DNA of 64,000 nt from Armillaria gallica (GCA_037576215.1 JBANDB010000009.1:3038001-3102000), one strand, 5' to 3'. Counted from the first letter of the stretch, positions 34,501 through 47,770 are shown. Program-made: numbers and translations. Notes: a model not told the origin generated them from the sequence alone.

Positions 34501-37500
34501 GATCATGTACCACATCTATAGTAACATCGATGAACCCGACGGATTCTACGGGATCAAGCCATTAGATCTTCGAGAGTTTCTGATCAACGGTTTCCATCAC
34601 GAGAACCAGTGGGACAAGGCATTTCGTTTCCACGGCGCCGTACTAGAAGCTGGGAGCAAAGAGCCTCGAGATATGGAAGGCTTACTTCAATCCATTCATG
34701 CATTTGGTTTCAGTCACCTTGCAAACAAGACATCCCAGAATCTTTTCGGGGATATGTCCACCTGCTTGAACTATCAATTAGGCTGGCGAACGGAAACCTG
34801 GGATTTACCGGAACGAGAACAGGAGCAGAGTTCTGATTCCTCGCTCTATTTTGCTTTACGTGCCATACATGTCCAGAGGGATCAGGATGTCGGACATGAC
34901 GTTGTTCGCTGTGCAATGTTCCGAGAAATGGAAAGACTACGCAATTTGGGTTCGGAGAATGTTGCTCAGATTCGAGAAGTGATTCAGACTCTAGTATGCC
35001 TTTATCAGATTTCACAGTCGACATACGAGCCCTTCGCGACACTAGTATCTTCAAAGAACACTGATATGAGGGAATGGGCACCTTTCACGAGGGTTGAGGC
35101 GGGTATAGAGTAAGCGTTCTTTCCTGTTCTACCTTCGAGAAATTTATGACGTATATAAAGATTCCACCTTGTGGAGAGCATCATGGCCACTAGATTGTCT
35201 ATCATTCGTTCTGTTCGACGGCGAGAGGAACGTCAACAGATGGGAGATATGACGTCTGATTTTATACAGACGTTGCTGGAAGTTGAAAAGCACTGCCTCC
35301 TGCATATCTCACATGTTGCTCGCAGAGAACAACAAGTACAGCTTGCTTTGAACTCCGTCATTTACGCCGAGAAGTTGATGAAACCCATAACTTTCGACGT
35401 ATCTGAGGAGTTCGCATGCGTGCTTTGGGCACAAAATGAACAAAAGCGTGCCGTGGAGTTCTTGAGAAATCTCCGAGATAGCCAATCTGCTCCCTTGCAC
35501 GACGCTTCGAAGCTAGCCGCTATGAATGCATGCCTAGTGCGTTTATCTAATTTTCACACATCATCTCACCTCACTGACAACGATATAGGGGACGTGGACA
35601 GCGGAAGCATGCTTGGAAAAGCCGTCTGTTATTTGGGAGACTTCTTTCTTCCTGCCTCCGAAGTCATCGCGAAGTGTATAAATAAGACAAACGGCGATTC
35701 TTGCGCTGCTGTATATCACGCTTGCGCTATTTTTGCAGCACAGCAGTACCAGACTATCGTCAAGTCACCGGACAGTATCCGGTTCAAAGTTTACGTTCAG
35801 CGGAAGCAGCAGGAAATTGAGAACCGCACATCCCAGAGGTCGAGGAGCGGTGCAGAACTCCGAGAGCTGGAAAAGGCGATGCTAGTCTTGGAACACGACA
35901 CGGCACGTTATGGACAAATTCTTCACGAGCGCGACACGTTCCTTGAACATGCCATTACCATGTATGCTAGTTGTCTGTGCTTGTCTGATCAGTTTGACGA
36001 CGATGCTCCGATCCGCCTTTGTTCTCTGTGGCTTGCGAATTTTGACGAGGAGAAGATACAAACCTCTGTTTCAGCCGCCATTCGACGAATTCCCTCGCAG
36101 AAGTTCATCTTCTTGGCTGTGTGTTTTTTCCGTCCTGTTATTCAGTGTTTTACTGACATCGGTCTTAGCATCAACTTTCTGCAAGATTATCAGCCAAGGA
36201 CCAGTGTAATGCTCAGAAAGCTCTAAAACACCTTATGATGCGCATGTGCACCGAGCATCCGTTTCACAGCTTGTATCAGGTGTTCTGCCTGAAAACCGAA
36301 ATGGGTGGCACAATGAAATCCACCTCATCTCAAAAAGAAATCTGGGCCGATCGTAGAGCCGCCGCCATGACAATTTTCAGTCAGTTGGCCATGAAACAAC
36401 CCGAAATCGTGAAGCGTACCCACGACGTCGATCTCCTTTGCGACGTGTCACTAGGATGGGCGACTTATGGTATCAAGGATGATAAGAAGTATGCAAAAAG
36501 TCCGAACAAGGACGGTCATTTTCCCTTCCCCAGAGCGGATGGACTCAAGATCCTCAAACTTGCTGGTCCGGGGAACGGAAGAAGTCTCGACGCACCCGTA
36601 ATGACTGCACATACTCCAGTTGATCTTACCATGAAGTACGAAAATTGCGCTTGGTTTAACCATTTCGACACAGTCTTCTACACTGCTGGAGGCATCAACC
36701 TTCCCAAAATCACAACATGTTTTGACACTAAAGGGAATCCATATAAACAACTGGTGCGCTTTCTCTGATCGTTTTACAACGATTATTTATTGACATCTCA
36801 ATAGTTTAAAGGTGAAGGTAACGATGACCTGCGCCAGGATGCTGTTATGGAGCAAGTGTTCGATCTCGTCAACGTCGTGCTCGATCACGACCGAGAGACG
36901 AAACGACGAAATCTCCATGTGCGCTCATACAAAGTGATTCCCCTTTCATCCCAAGCTGGCGTCCTCGAATTTGTCCCAAACACATCGCCCATGCGCAGTT
37001 GGTTAGTCCCTGCTCATTCCAGGTATGGACCCAAGATGGGTAAAGGAGGTCCGGGGCCACTGCTAACGAAGGCACAAGCCAAGAATGATCTTCGAGCGGT
37101 CCTCGCGGAGTACAATGCAATCATTACTCGCCATCCCCCAGTCATGCGACACTATTTTACCGAACGGCACAAATCCCCGACAGCCTGGTTCACGATGCGG
37201 TTGAATTATACCCGGAGCGTCGCTACGACGTCTATCGTCGGACACGTCCTTGGACTCGGGGACCGACATACGTCCAATATTCTCATGGACAACTCTTCTG
37301 GTGCGGTGGTCCACATCGATTTGGGAATCGCGTTCGACCAGGGCAAGCTGCTACGTGTCCCTGAGCGAGTTCCGTTCCGCATGACACCTGACATGGTCGA
37401 TGGGATGGGCATCGCTGGGACCGACGGGGTCTTTCAACGGTGTGCCGAAGAAACGCTCCGAGTGCTCCGAGAGGGAAGTGATGTGATCATGACCATCCTC

Positions 37501-37884
37501 GAAGTGTTCCGGTATGATCCACTTCATACGTGGACGATGAGTGACTACAAGGTGAAGGCGGCCCAGCCGACCGATTCCAATCCAAATGGGAATAGCACGA
37601 TGGCGGATCAGATGCACAAGCCTTTGATGGGGATCGGAATTGATATGAGCAGCGGCGGGGCAGAAGAGGCTGCGGACCGCGCCCTAAGTGGTGTAGCACG
37701 CAAGTTGGAAAAGACACTCAGCGTGGCGTCTACTGTCAGCGGACTCGTGACGGAGGCGAAGGACCCGGAGAATCTCAGTCAGATGTTTCCAGGTAAGAGT
37801 TCGATTCCATTTTTTTTCAGCTCTAGTTTTTCACGTAACTTTACAACTAACGAAATCATTCCAGGTTGGCAGCCATGGCTATAA
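28559..37884 (+). CDS. TEL1: TEL1/ATM phosphatidylinositol-3-kinase-like checkpoint kinase (several frame breaks)
   Basis: The nuclear PIKK that responds to double-strand breaks and maintains telomeres. The N-terminal HEAT-repeat solenoid begins MSVKETIRRHLRDVESDALR at 28559. A 969-codon open stretch covers 32,204-35,113. FAT-type helices occupy about 35,171-36,200 (YHACAIFAAQQYQTI). The kinase domain covers about 36,640-37,520: FKGEGNDDLRQDAVMEQVF, GLGDRHTSNIL and HIDLGIAFDQGKLL. The protein ends with a FATC motif, NLSQMFPGWQPWL, across a final intron. Junctions at 36,125-36,170, 36,755-36,803 and 37,794-37,865 are canonical. In the first 3.5 kb the frame changes near 28,733, 29,085, 29,225, 30,660 and 31,950 with no GT-AG solution, each explicable by one base lost or gained (CAAAGG for an expected CAAAAGG at 28,733, for example). 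Kinase and FATC parts are intact. Expected length is about 2,900 residues, usual for the family. Confidence 0.85.
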
Positions 37885-38241
37885 GGGTTAGGTTTACGAT
37901 ACACTACATAATAATTTCCTCCCTGCATTGCTTCTGCTTTCATTTTTTTTTCTCCATCGCAATGTAAACGAGCACGGTCCAGTCAATATATGTATCAAAT
38001 AGCACACTAACAACTTGAAAAATCCAATGGCGACTTTTAATAATACTGAGAGAAAGGATGATGAAAGAAAGTGTAATGTAGAGAAAAACGGTATTACAAT
38101 TTCAAGCTTCGTGGCGGTACACATAGGACGGCGAGTAGATTGACGGATATAAATGCTTTTGTCTAGGAGCGCCGAGGACCATGCATAATCGGAAAAGATG
38201 AGAGAGTTAAACAAAACGGAGACGTAGCATCTTAATGTCAT

Positions 38242-40451
38242 TCATTTATTCTTGGAACTGGCCAACTCTCGGGCGGCCTTGATCAATGGCGCAAGCGTCC
38301 TTAAAGGTTCTGAAAGCTTGAAGAATGGATGCTAGATGGAAACTCAGCAATCATTCTATGTAAACAAAAGAATCAAAAAACTGACCTGCAGTAACTGCGT
38401 AGCATTTGGCCTCTTCTCCGCGTCCACTTCCAACGTCTTCGCCAAATAATCGCTAAACGTCGAACTCAGATTCTCCGGGTTCTGAATCGTTGGCGTCCCG
38501 TTCGTCGCGATCAAATAGAGCGCCTTCAATGGATTCTGGTTCAGATACGGGGGCTCCCCTTCGATCATCTCAATCGCCATGATTCCCAGACTCCATATGT
38601 CCACCTTGGGACCGTACTCCTTCCTCGTGACAACTTCAGGAGCCATCCAATACGGCGTGCCCACCATCGTCGTGCGTTTCGCGTTTGCAGGATCACTAAT
38701 CTGCGCGCAAAACCCAAAGTCTGTGAGCTTAATGTCACCAACCATGCTCAACAACACGTTGTCCGACTTGATATCTCGATGGATCACACCATGCCGATGA
38801 AGATGCTCCAATCCCTGTGCTGTTTCCCGCGACACCGCGGCAATTTGACCCTCGGTCATTAAATTGGCAGTGACAACGTCCGTCAGGGAGCCTCCTTCCA
38901 TGTACTCCATCACGACCCAGAGGTCGTTCTTGTGCAGGAAGGAGTCGATGTAGTTGACGATATTGGGGTGACGGGAGCTCCGCATGACCAGGATCTCGTT
39001 AATGATGAGATCCTTCTTGGGCTGTTTCTCCAAATCCATCTGTTTGATCGCGACGCTCAGGTTTGTGCCCACCTGATACGCGGTGTACACGCCCCCACTA
39101 GCCCCCTGTCCAATCTTGACAAGGTTCCGGTACAGCCTCGTCGGATCGGCATCGGTACAGATCTGTTGCAAGCGTTTGACAATGTCCTCCTCCTTGGCCT
39201 TGTCGACCTTTTTCTCTCGTCGACGTGGAGTGGCAACACCAGCGGCTTTCGCTAGACTCTGGGCAGCGGGACTGGGCTGCTGTTGTTGCTGGGCACTCCG
39301 GCCTGCTGGTTGTTTCAAAGGAAGATCTGTCTGGGAGGATCCGGGTGATGGTTTCGGGGTGGGCTGCTGTTGATGTTGTTGTTGTTTGGTTGGGGCTGGG
39401 GCCGGGGAACGCTTATCGCGAGTGGTATTGGAGCGGCGGACGGTTGAAGACGAGGGGGACTGTTTGTTCGTGTTGCTGGGCGCCCTTTGGGACGTGGAAC
39501 GGTCAAGGGTGGGTGTTACGGTTGTAGGCGGCGTGGGGGCAGGACGGTACGCGCTAGGCGCTGCCGCTGTTTGTAACTTTTTGGGAGGAATAGGCGGAGA
39601 CCGCTGTACAGCATGAACACAATAGATTTGGCGCAAAGCAAATAGCTTACCGCCGCTTGATATTCTTCAGCCTCTGCTGCCCCCATCTTATCCCAGACGT
39701 CTCCATGACCTTCTTGGTAGAACTTGACAATCTCCATGACCGCCTGAGGGTTCTTTTCCTGCTCGAGGCGCGAGATGCCGCTCTCCTGAAGGAGTTGCTG
39801 CCATTCCTTGGGGAGACCAGTGAACTCTCCGGTGGATGAATTGAAGCCAACGTGGGTGAGATGGACGGGGTCGTAGGGCGTGCTAATTTCGGGTCGCTTC
39901 TGGGTATTGAAAATAAAGCCAAGGACACTCTTCTTCTGCTTGCTGGTGGTGCCGCTGCGTGCCCTACCAACAGCAAATTCGCTCTGGGTTGGCGGGGAGA
40001 GTATCTCGGCAGGCTCGGCATAGTAGTCGTCGCGGGGAGGCGGGAGCGGACCGGAGGTAGAGAGGCGGCGGGCAAGGGGCGGCTGGATCGGCTCCGCGGC
40101 AAAGATGTCGTTTAAATTGGCAGTGTTGGCTCGGCTTGGACGAGGCGGAGCGGTAGTCGTAGAATAAGCCATGTCGACAGGCGGCTCGCTCGGCAGACTG
40201 AGTTTTCGTGTGCGCGAGTTCTGCTTTTGAAGCGAGGTTCTGGGACGAGCTGGCTGCGCCCTGTTCTGTGGTGGTGGCGGCGGCGCTCTGGAAGGAACGA
40301 AGGGGCTGCTCGAGGCTTGTAGGTTGCTAACGGCAAGTAGAGCGTTGTATTCTTGTATCGACTCCCTCGAAGGACGATGATATTCGACAGTAATCTTGGA
40401 CTGACGATGGCGGTGATGAGGAGAGCTTGCCTGGCCGGAAAGAGACATCAA
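38242..40451 (-). CDS. STE20: PAK-family STE20 kinase
   Basis: A p21-activated Ser/Thr kinase acting downstream of Cdc42 in polarity, mating and MAPK signalling. Three exons: 40451-39651, 39603-38386 and 38331-38242. The p21-binding (CRIB) domain is [18 protein letters not shown], followed by the autoinhibitory region to AEAEEYQAA. Exon 2 opens with a Pro/Gln-rich linker (PIPPKKLQ, a potential SH3 ligand, and several poly-Q runs). The kinase domain has [48 protein letters not shown] and [10 protein letters not shown], the full PAK signature. The C-terminus [17 protein letters not shown] joins across a short intron. Absence of a pleckstrin-homology domain favours Ste20/Pak1 over Cla4. The start at 40451 (MMSLSGQ) could be the next codon. 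Convergent with TEL1, 357 bp apart. Confidence 0.9.
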
Positions 40452-41139
40452 TACAGGTCTGGTGGCCCTGGCAGGCTGCTGTCACTGCTTCCGTCACCGA
40501 AAACAATCGTCTGGCGCACCTCGATATTATCCTTGATTTCCTGATTCCCTTGAAACTGCGATGTACTCCCACCGTAACTGTGGCAACCAAGATCAACTGT
40601 CACAATCACGGCCGACGCTTCTGCTTTCTCGTTCTTTCTATACGGCGGGATGGGAGCTCGTTTTACCGGTGTTGCGACAAAAAAACGTAAAGGGTAAGAG
40701 CGATGCAGAGAGGATGATGGTTGCTGCAGTCACTTGCCCCACTTGAAAGCACGTGACTCGGACGGCCATACGTGCAATCAACCTTCTCGTACTGCTACAC
40801 CCGCTATTTGATCTCCCCCATGCGTCCCTGGCCACCAATTTGAGCCGACTGAAAGAGATGAAAAGCGTGTTATTTTCATTCAACGAGATTAAACAAATAA
40901 CAAACTCGGCCATTGTATTGTATCTAAGAATATATCTCAGTATACATACGCGAAAAGCCGTGAATCTTAGCCAATCTTATGTACGCGTCTACAAATATTT
41001 TCCCCGCGGTAAATTTGTTCACGAATCGCGGTACCAATTATACTCGGTGATTTCTTGTATCCTTCGAAGCAATCACTTGAAGATTAAAATTCATATCCAG
41101 CTGATCACTTCTACAACGAGCTCAGTCCAAACAACGAAT

Positions 41140-41453
41140 ATGGAAACCGTTTTCGGCGGATCAACTCCCGGAGGAGGTGAGGATCATTGGCAGGAACCTC
41201 GCCGCTGGTCGGACAATCCTGATGGAGCGGCGCCTGAGCGAAACTCAGGCGAGCAACAAGAAAAGGGAGCTCAATGCAGGTACGTAAAATTCCAGGTCGA
41301 GACGCAACCAAGTCAGAAAAATCCTTGAGATCGATGGAATCATCTATCTCGGTCTATTTGGCACTCATTTATCTGATGTGACGCAACAAGGAACCAACAT
41401 TTTTCCCACCGCAGCAGTTCACCGGCCCTATTGGGCAAAAACAAAAAACAGGG
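41140..41453 (+). CDS. Possible small gene, unknown product
   Basis: An ATG at 41140 opens METVFGGSTPGGGEDHWQEP, followed by a polar, acidic stretch to KGAQC. The frame meets a canonical donor (GCAG|GTACGT, exon end 41279) and can be joined at phase 2 to an acceptor near 41,414 and a second open piece (SSPALLGKNKKQ) that ends at another good donor (GTGAGT, 41454). Codon-like composition and two well-placed splice sites suggest a gene, but the 3' end runs towards the MVP1 3' end and no family is recognised. The rest of 40,452-41,600 shows only the STE20 promoter side and low-information sequence. Confidence 0.3.
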
Positions 41454-41600
41454 GTGAGTCATCGCACAAATCCTATCTTATCACCGCCCAAATCCCGCCG
41501 CTCCCGACGACGCGTCGTTCAGTCAAATAGTCCATAGCTGGATAGTAGGTAATCATGCTCATAGATTGTCGGGTATCCCAAGTAGATTCAATGCTAAAGC

Positions 41601-44118
41601 TCACTCAAACGGCATCCCTTCTACTCCTTCGCCAAGGGATACCCAGTTCCCCAACACGCTCTCCGCGAACTCCTGCTCTTCTCTTGCGAAGTTTTGCAAC
41701 AACACCGTCACTAACGTATTCTCCCTATTATGCAACACTGCGCGCAGCTCGTGCCACATGCTAACCCCATCAAACCTAGTCCACACCAAGAGAAGTACAA
41801 GGGAATACTCACCAAGCACGAATAAACACTCTCCGGTTCAACTGCGCCGCTATAGTAGCTTGATCCTTCTCGATAAGTCCACTTATCCTATCAACGTCCT
41901 CTTGCCATGAATCCTTCTGTGCAGCCCGCACACCCTCCATCTTCAACAAGTTCGTCTCTGCCCGTTTCTTCAGTCTCTCGACTTGATCAATGGACAGTCT
42001 GTCATGTCGAATCAGCAGGTCGCGCACCGCGATGTACAAATCACGTTGTGACTACAGCTTCCACCATCAGAGATGCCAAAGGTGGGTATACGATATTTAC
42101 GCACCTTGAGCGCTTCCAGAGTAGTGTCAAACAACACTCGCGTCTAAGAACTTCGTTAGCCGATAGACCGAACCAAATAGAAGCTCTTCTACCCACCCTC
42201 AACTCGGAAAGCTCTGCATGTCTCTGAAATGGGCAGCAGCCTGTTCAAGTCCTGCTTTCACGCCGCTAGACAAGTCGCACTCGTCTCCCCTCCAACAATT
42301 TTCGTTGACCTCCACGACAGCTCGGACCGTGTTCGTCAATCGCGCTAGATCGCCCTGTTGGTGTCACCAAATGCCGGTTGCAGTGAGAAGATTGTCGTAA
42401 GCAAAGAATTAACGGTGCGGTTCGAAGATGACGTCGGAGAAACAGGCGCAGAAGAAGAAGAAAACGGCAAAGCCGGGTGAGCCGAATGATAGGTACGTCG
42501 AAACGCGGGCATCCGTACCGCTGCTGCTTCGCGTCTCTTTATTATCCTCTCCGCCAATATACATATCCGTTGCCATTGTTCGATAAGCGGGTTGACTTTG
42601 CCACGTACGATCCTGCAAAGAGGTAAATAAGGCTGAGGAAACAGCTCAATACCACAAAAGCACGTACGCAATCTTGTCTTCCAAATCACTAGGAATAGCC
42701 ATTTCCTCCACCTTGTCGACGCGTTTACTTGCGGACTCTTCGTCCAGAACCATAGAGTTGTGTTTTCGCCATTCCTCCAACGAAGGTTCTGTCAAGAACA
42801 CGGCTAGAACGCCGTCCTCTTTGATGATGGGATGGTTTCTGAGAAGTAATTACTAAAAAGCGGCCAGATCAGAAGGATGCATACATCACGTAGTTCAAGG
42901 ACCTCGCCAATCCTCGTCTGGGGGGGACACAGTAAGTATAGCATTGTCAGCGACCCGTAATTCCGTACCTTCTTTGTTCCAAAAAGTATTCATCAGCTGC
43001 CAAAACGCAATCAATGAAATATAATATAACCAACACGAGTCCTACGCACGGCCTATTCGTTTAGGTGGCAGAGCTGGGAAAAGGCGAAAGGGATATCTTC
43101 GTGTCAGAACGTCCCAAAGGAACACAAACTCCGAGTATCGTCTCGCGACTGCCGGACCGCGCTGCCATAAACTTGATAATCAGAAAACGGATATTTCACA
43201 CACGTGGAGAAAGGAACGTACATCCGAAGATACTTGGTACACCGTGTATCGATTTAATATGAATCCTTGCTGTCCAAGAATCGTCACCGTCACGCTGTCC
43301 TGTCTCTTCCACCATTCCTTCGGTAATCCCGACCCTGCAAGTGTCGATGGAACACCATTCATACGGGCCGAATCGAATCCACTCATATTTGACGGCCCAG
43401 TGACCATTCCCCCGCCAATTTTCCACGGATCATCAGCAGCGATAGTATTCTGTCTGAAATTAGTCCCGGGCCTGAAAGTGGAAGGCTGAAGGGTGTCCAA
43501 GTCGAGACTCGGTTCGGGAAGCGTATTCTGTGATGACAAGGCTGCGACTTGCTCGATGCTCACGTCTACAAATAAGCATGAAATTAACTGTAAATAGTCC
43601 GTTATACCAAACGTACCTTTACCCGCCTGTGCAAGTGCAACAAGAGCTAGTGCAACGAAGAATTCAAGTTTGGATACACGCGGTCGAGTGCTGACCAGAC
43701 TGACAATCTATCAAGTTACGTCAAGCCAAAACGCTCGTCTACATACGGTTCTCGTACCTTGTCAATGGTCCCCGCTGGCAACGACGACGTGGAAAGGACC
43801 CTCGACAGCGAGTTCACCGATGTTTCACCGCTATTCGTCGGGTCGACGGAGGCAAACGCCCTATCGTATATTGACGGCACCGTCGCATCCGCTACAGAGA
43901 AGAATCCATCGAGCACGTCCAGCAGAAGCATGGTATTCCTTACCGATGACGGAACTGAAGACGGTCGTCGACGGTACCGGTGGTGAAGGACTGGGTGCAG
44001 TGCTCCATGGGTCGAGTCCGTCGTACGTAGAGCCAGCAAGAGGGTCCTCGTCTACAAAGCTGCCTCCAAAGCCGTTGGATGAGCCGTATCGTTGAGCAGG
44101 TCGGGGCGAATTGAACAT
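41601..44118 (-). CDS. MVP1: Sorting nexin MVP1 (SNX8-like, PX and BAR domains)
   Basis: A peripheral endosomal protein that sorts cargo by binding phosphatidylinositol 3-phosphate and bending membranes. It starts MFNSPRPAQRYG at 44118 with a disordered N-terminus. The EH-like region follows (SIYDRAFASVDPTNSGE, then IVSLVSTRPRVSKLEFFVAL). The PX domain includes VTILGQQGFILNRYTVYQV and the PI3P-binding RRYSEFVFLWDVL, with PFRLFPALPPKRIG. Helical BAR segments follow (EEWRKHNSMVLDEESASKR, RAETNLLKMEGVRAAQKDSW) and the tail MWHELRAVLHNRENTL at the stop near 41601. About ten short introns are implied; those around 43,590, 43,205 and 43,720 are canonical. The domain order and C-terminal MWHELR motif are characteristic of Mvp1 rather than other sorting nexins. 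It lies just upstream of CCC2 on the same strand, 205 bp apart. Confidence 0.82.
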
Positions 44119-44323
44119 TACGCAGTGGACAGGAGTGAGTGGCTGTGCGCTCTTTGCTGAGGCGTGCAAGTGACGTACTATTATAACGCATCAATTTAGA
44201 AAACTAAATAATACAGCAGGTATGTTAGAACATAATTTACGAAGACAACAGTACATTCAATTGCTTGGATAGATATTATTTAAAGATCAACAGAAAGCGA
44301 AAGCGACAATAGAAAGCACGACC

Positions 44324-47300
44324 TCACACTGAAGATGAAGACACCGACGTGCTCATCTCCACTGGCAGCTGACGATACCCATCTCTACCTCTACTTCCCC
44401 TGATGCTGTCCCACGCATCGGCGACAACACCCATCGCACCATCAAAGAACCCGCCATCCTCTGGCACCACTTCGCCAGGCATGACACTATCCTTCGGTCT
44501 ACGCCACCACTTGAGCGTCAACGAGCTCGTAACAACGCTCACACTCGAGAACGCCATCGCCGCTCCCGCAAGCATTGGCGGCATATACAGTCCAAACGGC
44601 AAAAGCACCCCCATCGCAAGCGGAACCCCCAGAACATTATAAATGGACGCCCATATAAGATTGCGTCGTATCACAGAAAAGATTTTCCGAGACAGATGAA
44701 GGGCCGCGACAACATCAAGAAGGTCGGAGCGCATCAGCACGATATCGGCCGCTTCGATGGCCACCGACGTTCCTGAGGACAGAGCGATTCCTACTGTGGC
44801 CGCAACGAGGGCAGGAGAGTCATTTATGCCGTCTCCGACCTGCAAGAAGACGATCAGCGCTCCAAAGAAGTAATAATATAGGTACGAAACACTCACCATC
44901 GCGACACCGTCACCATGCTTCTCAATCAACTCAGTAATTAACGTCGCTTTGCCTCCCGGAGAGATTCCTGCCCAAACACCATCTTGCTTGATTCCTACCT
45001 GCTTCGCAATAGCGAGGGCGGTAGCTTCCCATCACCGGTCATCATATTCACCTCGACGCCCATCTGTTGCAACGCCCGAATGGCATGTCTACTCGAAGGC
45101 TTCGGAGCATCGGACAAGGACACGGCTAGAATAGGCGTGTACTCTCGCAAAGACCCTTTCCGTATCGACACATAGATGACAGTCCTGCCCTGTTCAGTCT
45201 CCTGGTTCTCGAACCCCAGAATGGACGACGGCATTTCTTCATCAGACGTGGAAACGAAGCGCGCATTTCCAACGAGTAACGTATACCGCTGCCCGCGGCA
45301 CGCAAGAACAGCCTTAACGCCTGCTCCAGTAACGCTCTCGAACTGATCCACAGTGACCTCAGGCAGTGTTTGATCTCGCAAAAGCTCTTTGCCGAAAGTC
45401 GCTATCGCCTTTGCAAGCGGGTGCTCGGATAGCGCTTCCGTTGCAGCTACCATCGCAATAGCATCCTTCCTATCAGTTACTCCATCGGCGCACTTGCCGG
45501 TCAGCTGCGAGTCGCCTTCATACGACTCTGCATTCTGGTGCCCGGGAATCCACCAAAGTCCGGCGACACTGAGTTTCCCAATCGTAACTGTACCCGTCTT
45601 GTCCAGAACGACTCTCTTGATGGATTTGCTTGCTTCTAGCGCTCGTCCGCCTTTGATCAGGATCCCATTCTTCGCCCCCATCCCAGTTCCCACCATGATT
45701 GCAGTGGGCGTACTGAGGCCGAGGGCGCATGGGCACGCAATCACAATGACACTAATGCACATCTGCAAGCATATCGCGAATTTGCTGGCTCCGTGTCGGT
45801 GGAACATCATCGGTAGGTTCTCATCATTGACAACATGGGACACGACCATCCAAATCAGAAATGTCAGCAGTCCAAGCGAGATCACCGTCGGAACGAAATA
45901 CCCTGCCACTTTGTCCGCAAAGGCTTGAATTGGCGCCTTGGATGTTTGAGCCTCCTCGACCAGACGAACAATCTGGGATAGAGCGGTGTCTTTTCCAGCA
46001 CGCGTAACGACCATATCGAAAGCACCCAGTCCATTGACTGTGCCTCCGATAACCGTGTCTCCCACCTGCTTGAGCACAGGAACCGCTTCACCGGTGATAG
46101 CACTTTCATCCACGCTGGACGATCCTCGCAAAACGGTACCATCAGCGGGAATTTTATCACCGGGAACCAGTTTGACCGTATCACCAACTTCAACGAGTTC
46201 AGTCGGCACTTTCTTTTCCTGTGTACACGCTGGTGCGTCCGTGTAGATCGTTGCCATGGAAGGAGCGAGCGACATGAGATCCGTTAGAGCAGCGCTCGTG
46301 CGTCCCTTCGCTTTGTTCTCCAGATAGCGGCCAAGTGAGACGAACATGATCAACATTGTGCTGGTATCAAAAAATAGCATAGGGTGGAAGCCTGGGGTAT
46401 CGTTGAACAGCGCAAAGAACATGGCTCCGACGGAATAAAAATAGGCGGCCGAGGTGCCCAGCATAACCAATACATCCATTGTGGCAGTTCCATGTTTCAA
46501 AGACTTGAATGCGTTACGGTGAAATTTAGCACCCACCCAGAATTGGGCAGGTGTAGTGAGTATGAGGAGGATGACATCTTCGAGATGAATACCGGTGCAC
46601 AGGTGCATGGCAAGGAACATCCTCAGCGGCGGATGAGATGACATATCTTGGAGATTATGAAAACCGGGACAGCGAACGCAACAGACCACAAGAATCGTGA
46701 TCGCCATTCGAGTACCTCTTTGGTCCTCTGAAGCGACTGGACTTGGGTAGCATCATTTTGGTCAGACACCATGGCATCGAAACCCATGTCCTCTATGCGC
46801 TCCACCATCTCCCGAGGGCCGATGAACGCCCGGTCAAACTGGATGGTCACAGTGTTGGTGGCGAAGGATGCTGATACACTCAATATACCAGGGACCGACG
46901 ACAGACCGGACTCTACGGTGCCCGTGCAGGAAGCGCAGGTCATACCATACACACGAAGGACTATCGAGTCCTCTCGCGATGGCGGGATAACCGTAGCATC
47001 GAAGCCTATGTCTTCGATTTCCTAAGAAGCGATGAATATGATATCAGTGCATCAATTCATAATGCACTTACGCTAGCGATCTTCTCTGGATTCCACCGGG
47101 AAGGGTCGTACTCGACGACCCCACGTTCAGAGAGCAATGCCACCTTGACCGACTGGATCCCTTCCTGAGGTCGTAGCATCCCCTCGATGGACTATGAAAC
47201 TATTCAGTCTCCCTAGACGCTGGCTAAGTCAGCACGCTCACCTCTACACACGCCCCACATGTCATTCCCTCAATCTTGAACTCGCACTTTTCGTACGCTG

Positions 47301-47430
47301 GGACGTCGACATCGAGCTCTTTACCAGCATTGGCCATGAGTGGTTCAGAGGAGCCCATTGGTAATTCGACAGACCCAAACGAGGAGCTAAGAGGGGACTG
47401 TGCCCAAATATTGGTGAGGAAATTGGCCAT
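44324..47430 (-). CDS. CCC2: Copper-transporting P1B-type ATPase (CCC2)
   Basis: Pumps Cu+ into the late Golgi to load multicopper enzymes. The N-terminus has two heavy-metal-associated domains with GMTCGACVES and GMTCASCTG (CxxC) metal sites. The membrane core includes the CPC copper motif (VIACPCALGLSTPTAIMVG), the phosphorylation site DKTGTVT, actuator TGEAVPV, the HP motif SEHPLAKAI, MMTGDG and the hinge GDGINDSPALVAA, ending with two transmembrane helices (YMPPMLAGAAMAFSSVSVV) and a Ser-rich tail. Introns near 44,840-44,900, 47,020-47,070 and 47,190-47,245 are canonical. At about 45,025-45,032 the frame breaks within GDGK: the sequence reads GGGAAGCTACC where GGGAAAGCTACC would give GDGKATALAIAKQVG, so one A appears to be missing. 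Length, about 980 residues, is normal. The gene diverges from COQ3. Confidence 0.9.
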
Positions 47431-47770
47431 CCTGTGGATTCTTCCCGTGTGATATTAATACAATAATAGGCTGCGAATAGGATGCTTGGATACGTGGAAC
47501 TGTAGGCGAAAACCGCACCGATGGGATGACTAGACCGGATAAAGATGGGAAATGATGGGAAGGAACCTGTCGGAATGCGCCCTGCGCTGGATGACAGAGC
47601 CACTGAGTGAGCACAGTGAGAAATTAGAAACTGTGCCAAAATGCCGCACGTTTCGGCCGAATTCCCCTTGCTGATTAATGATCCGGTGAGGCTAATTTGC
47701 CATTTCCAGCGTGATTTATCCTCAAAACTTTAGAGACAATATTTTGTTTTCGTCCGGAAGTTGACCCACC
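47431..47770. promoter_or_regulatory. Bidirectional promoter, CCC2 / COQ3
   Basis: 340 bp separate two start codons on opposite strands, so both promoters are in this short interval. No specific operator could be assigned. Confidence 0.5.

Noticed and set aside
45389..45928. 179-codon plus-strand open frame
   Set aside because: Antisense shadow of the CCC2 ATPase core; the minus frame carries the conserved motifs.
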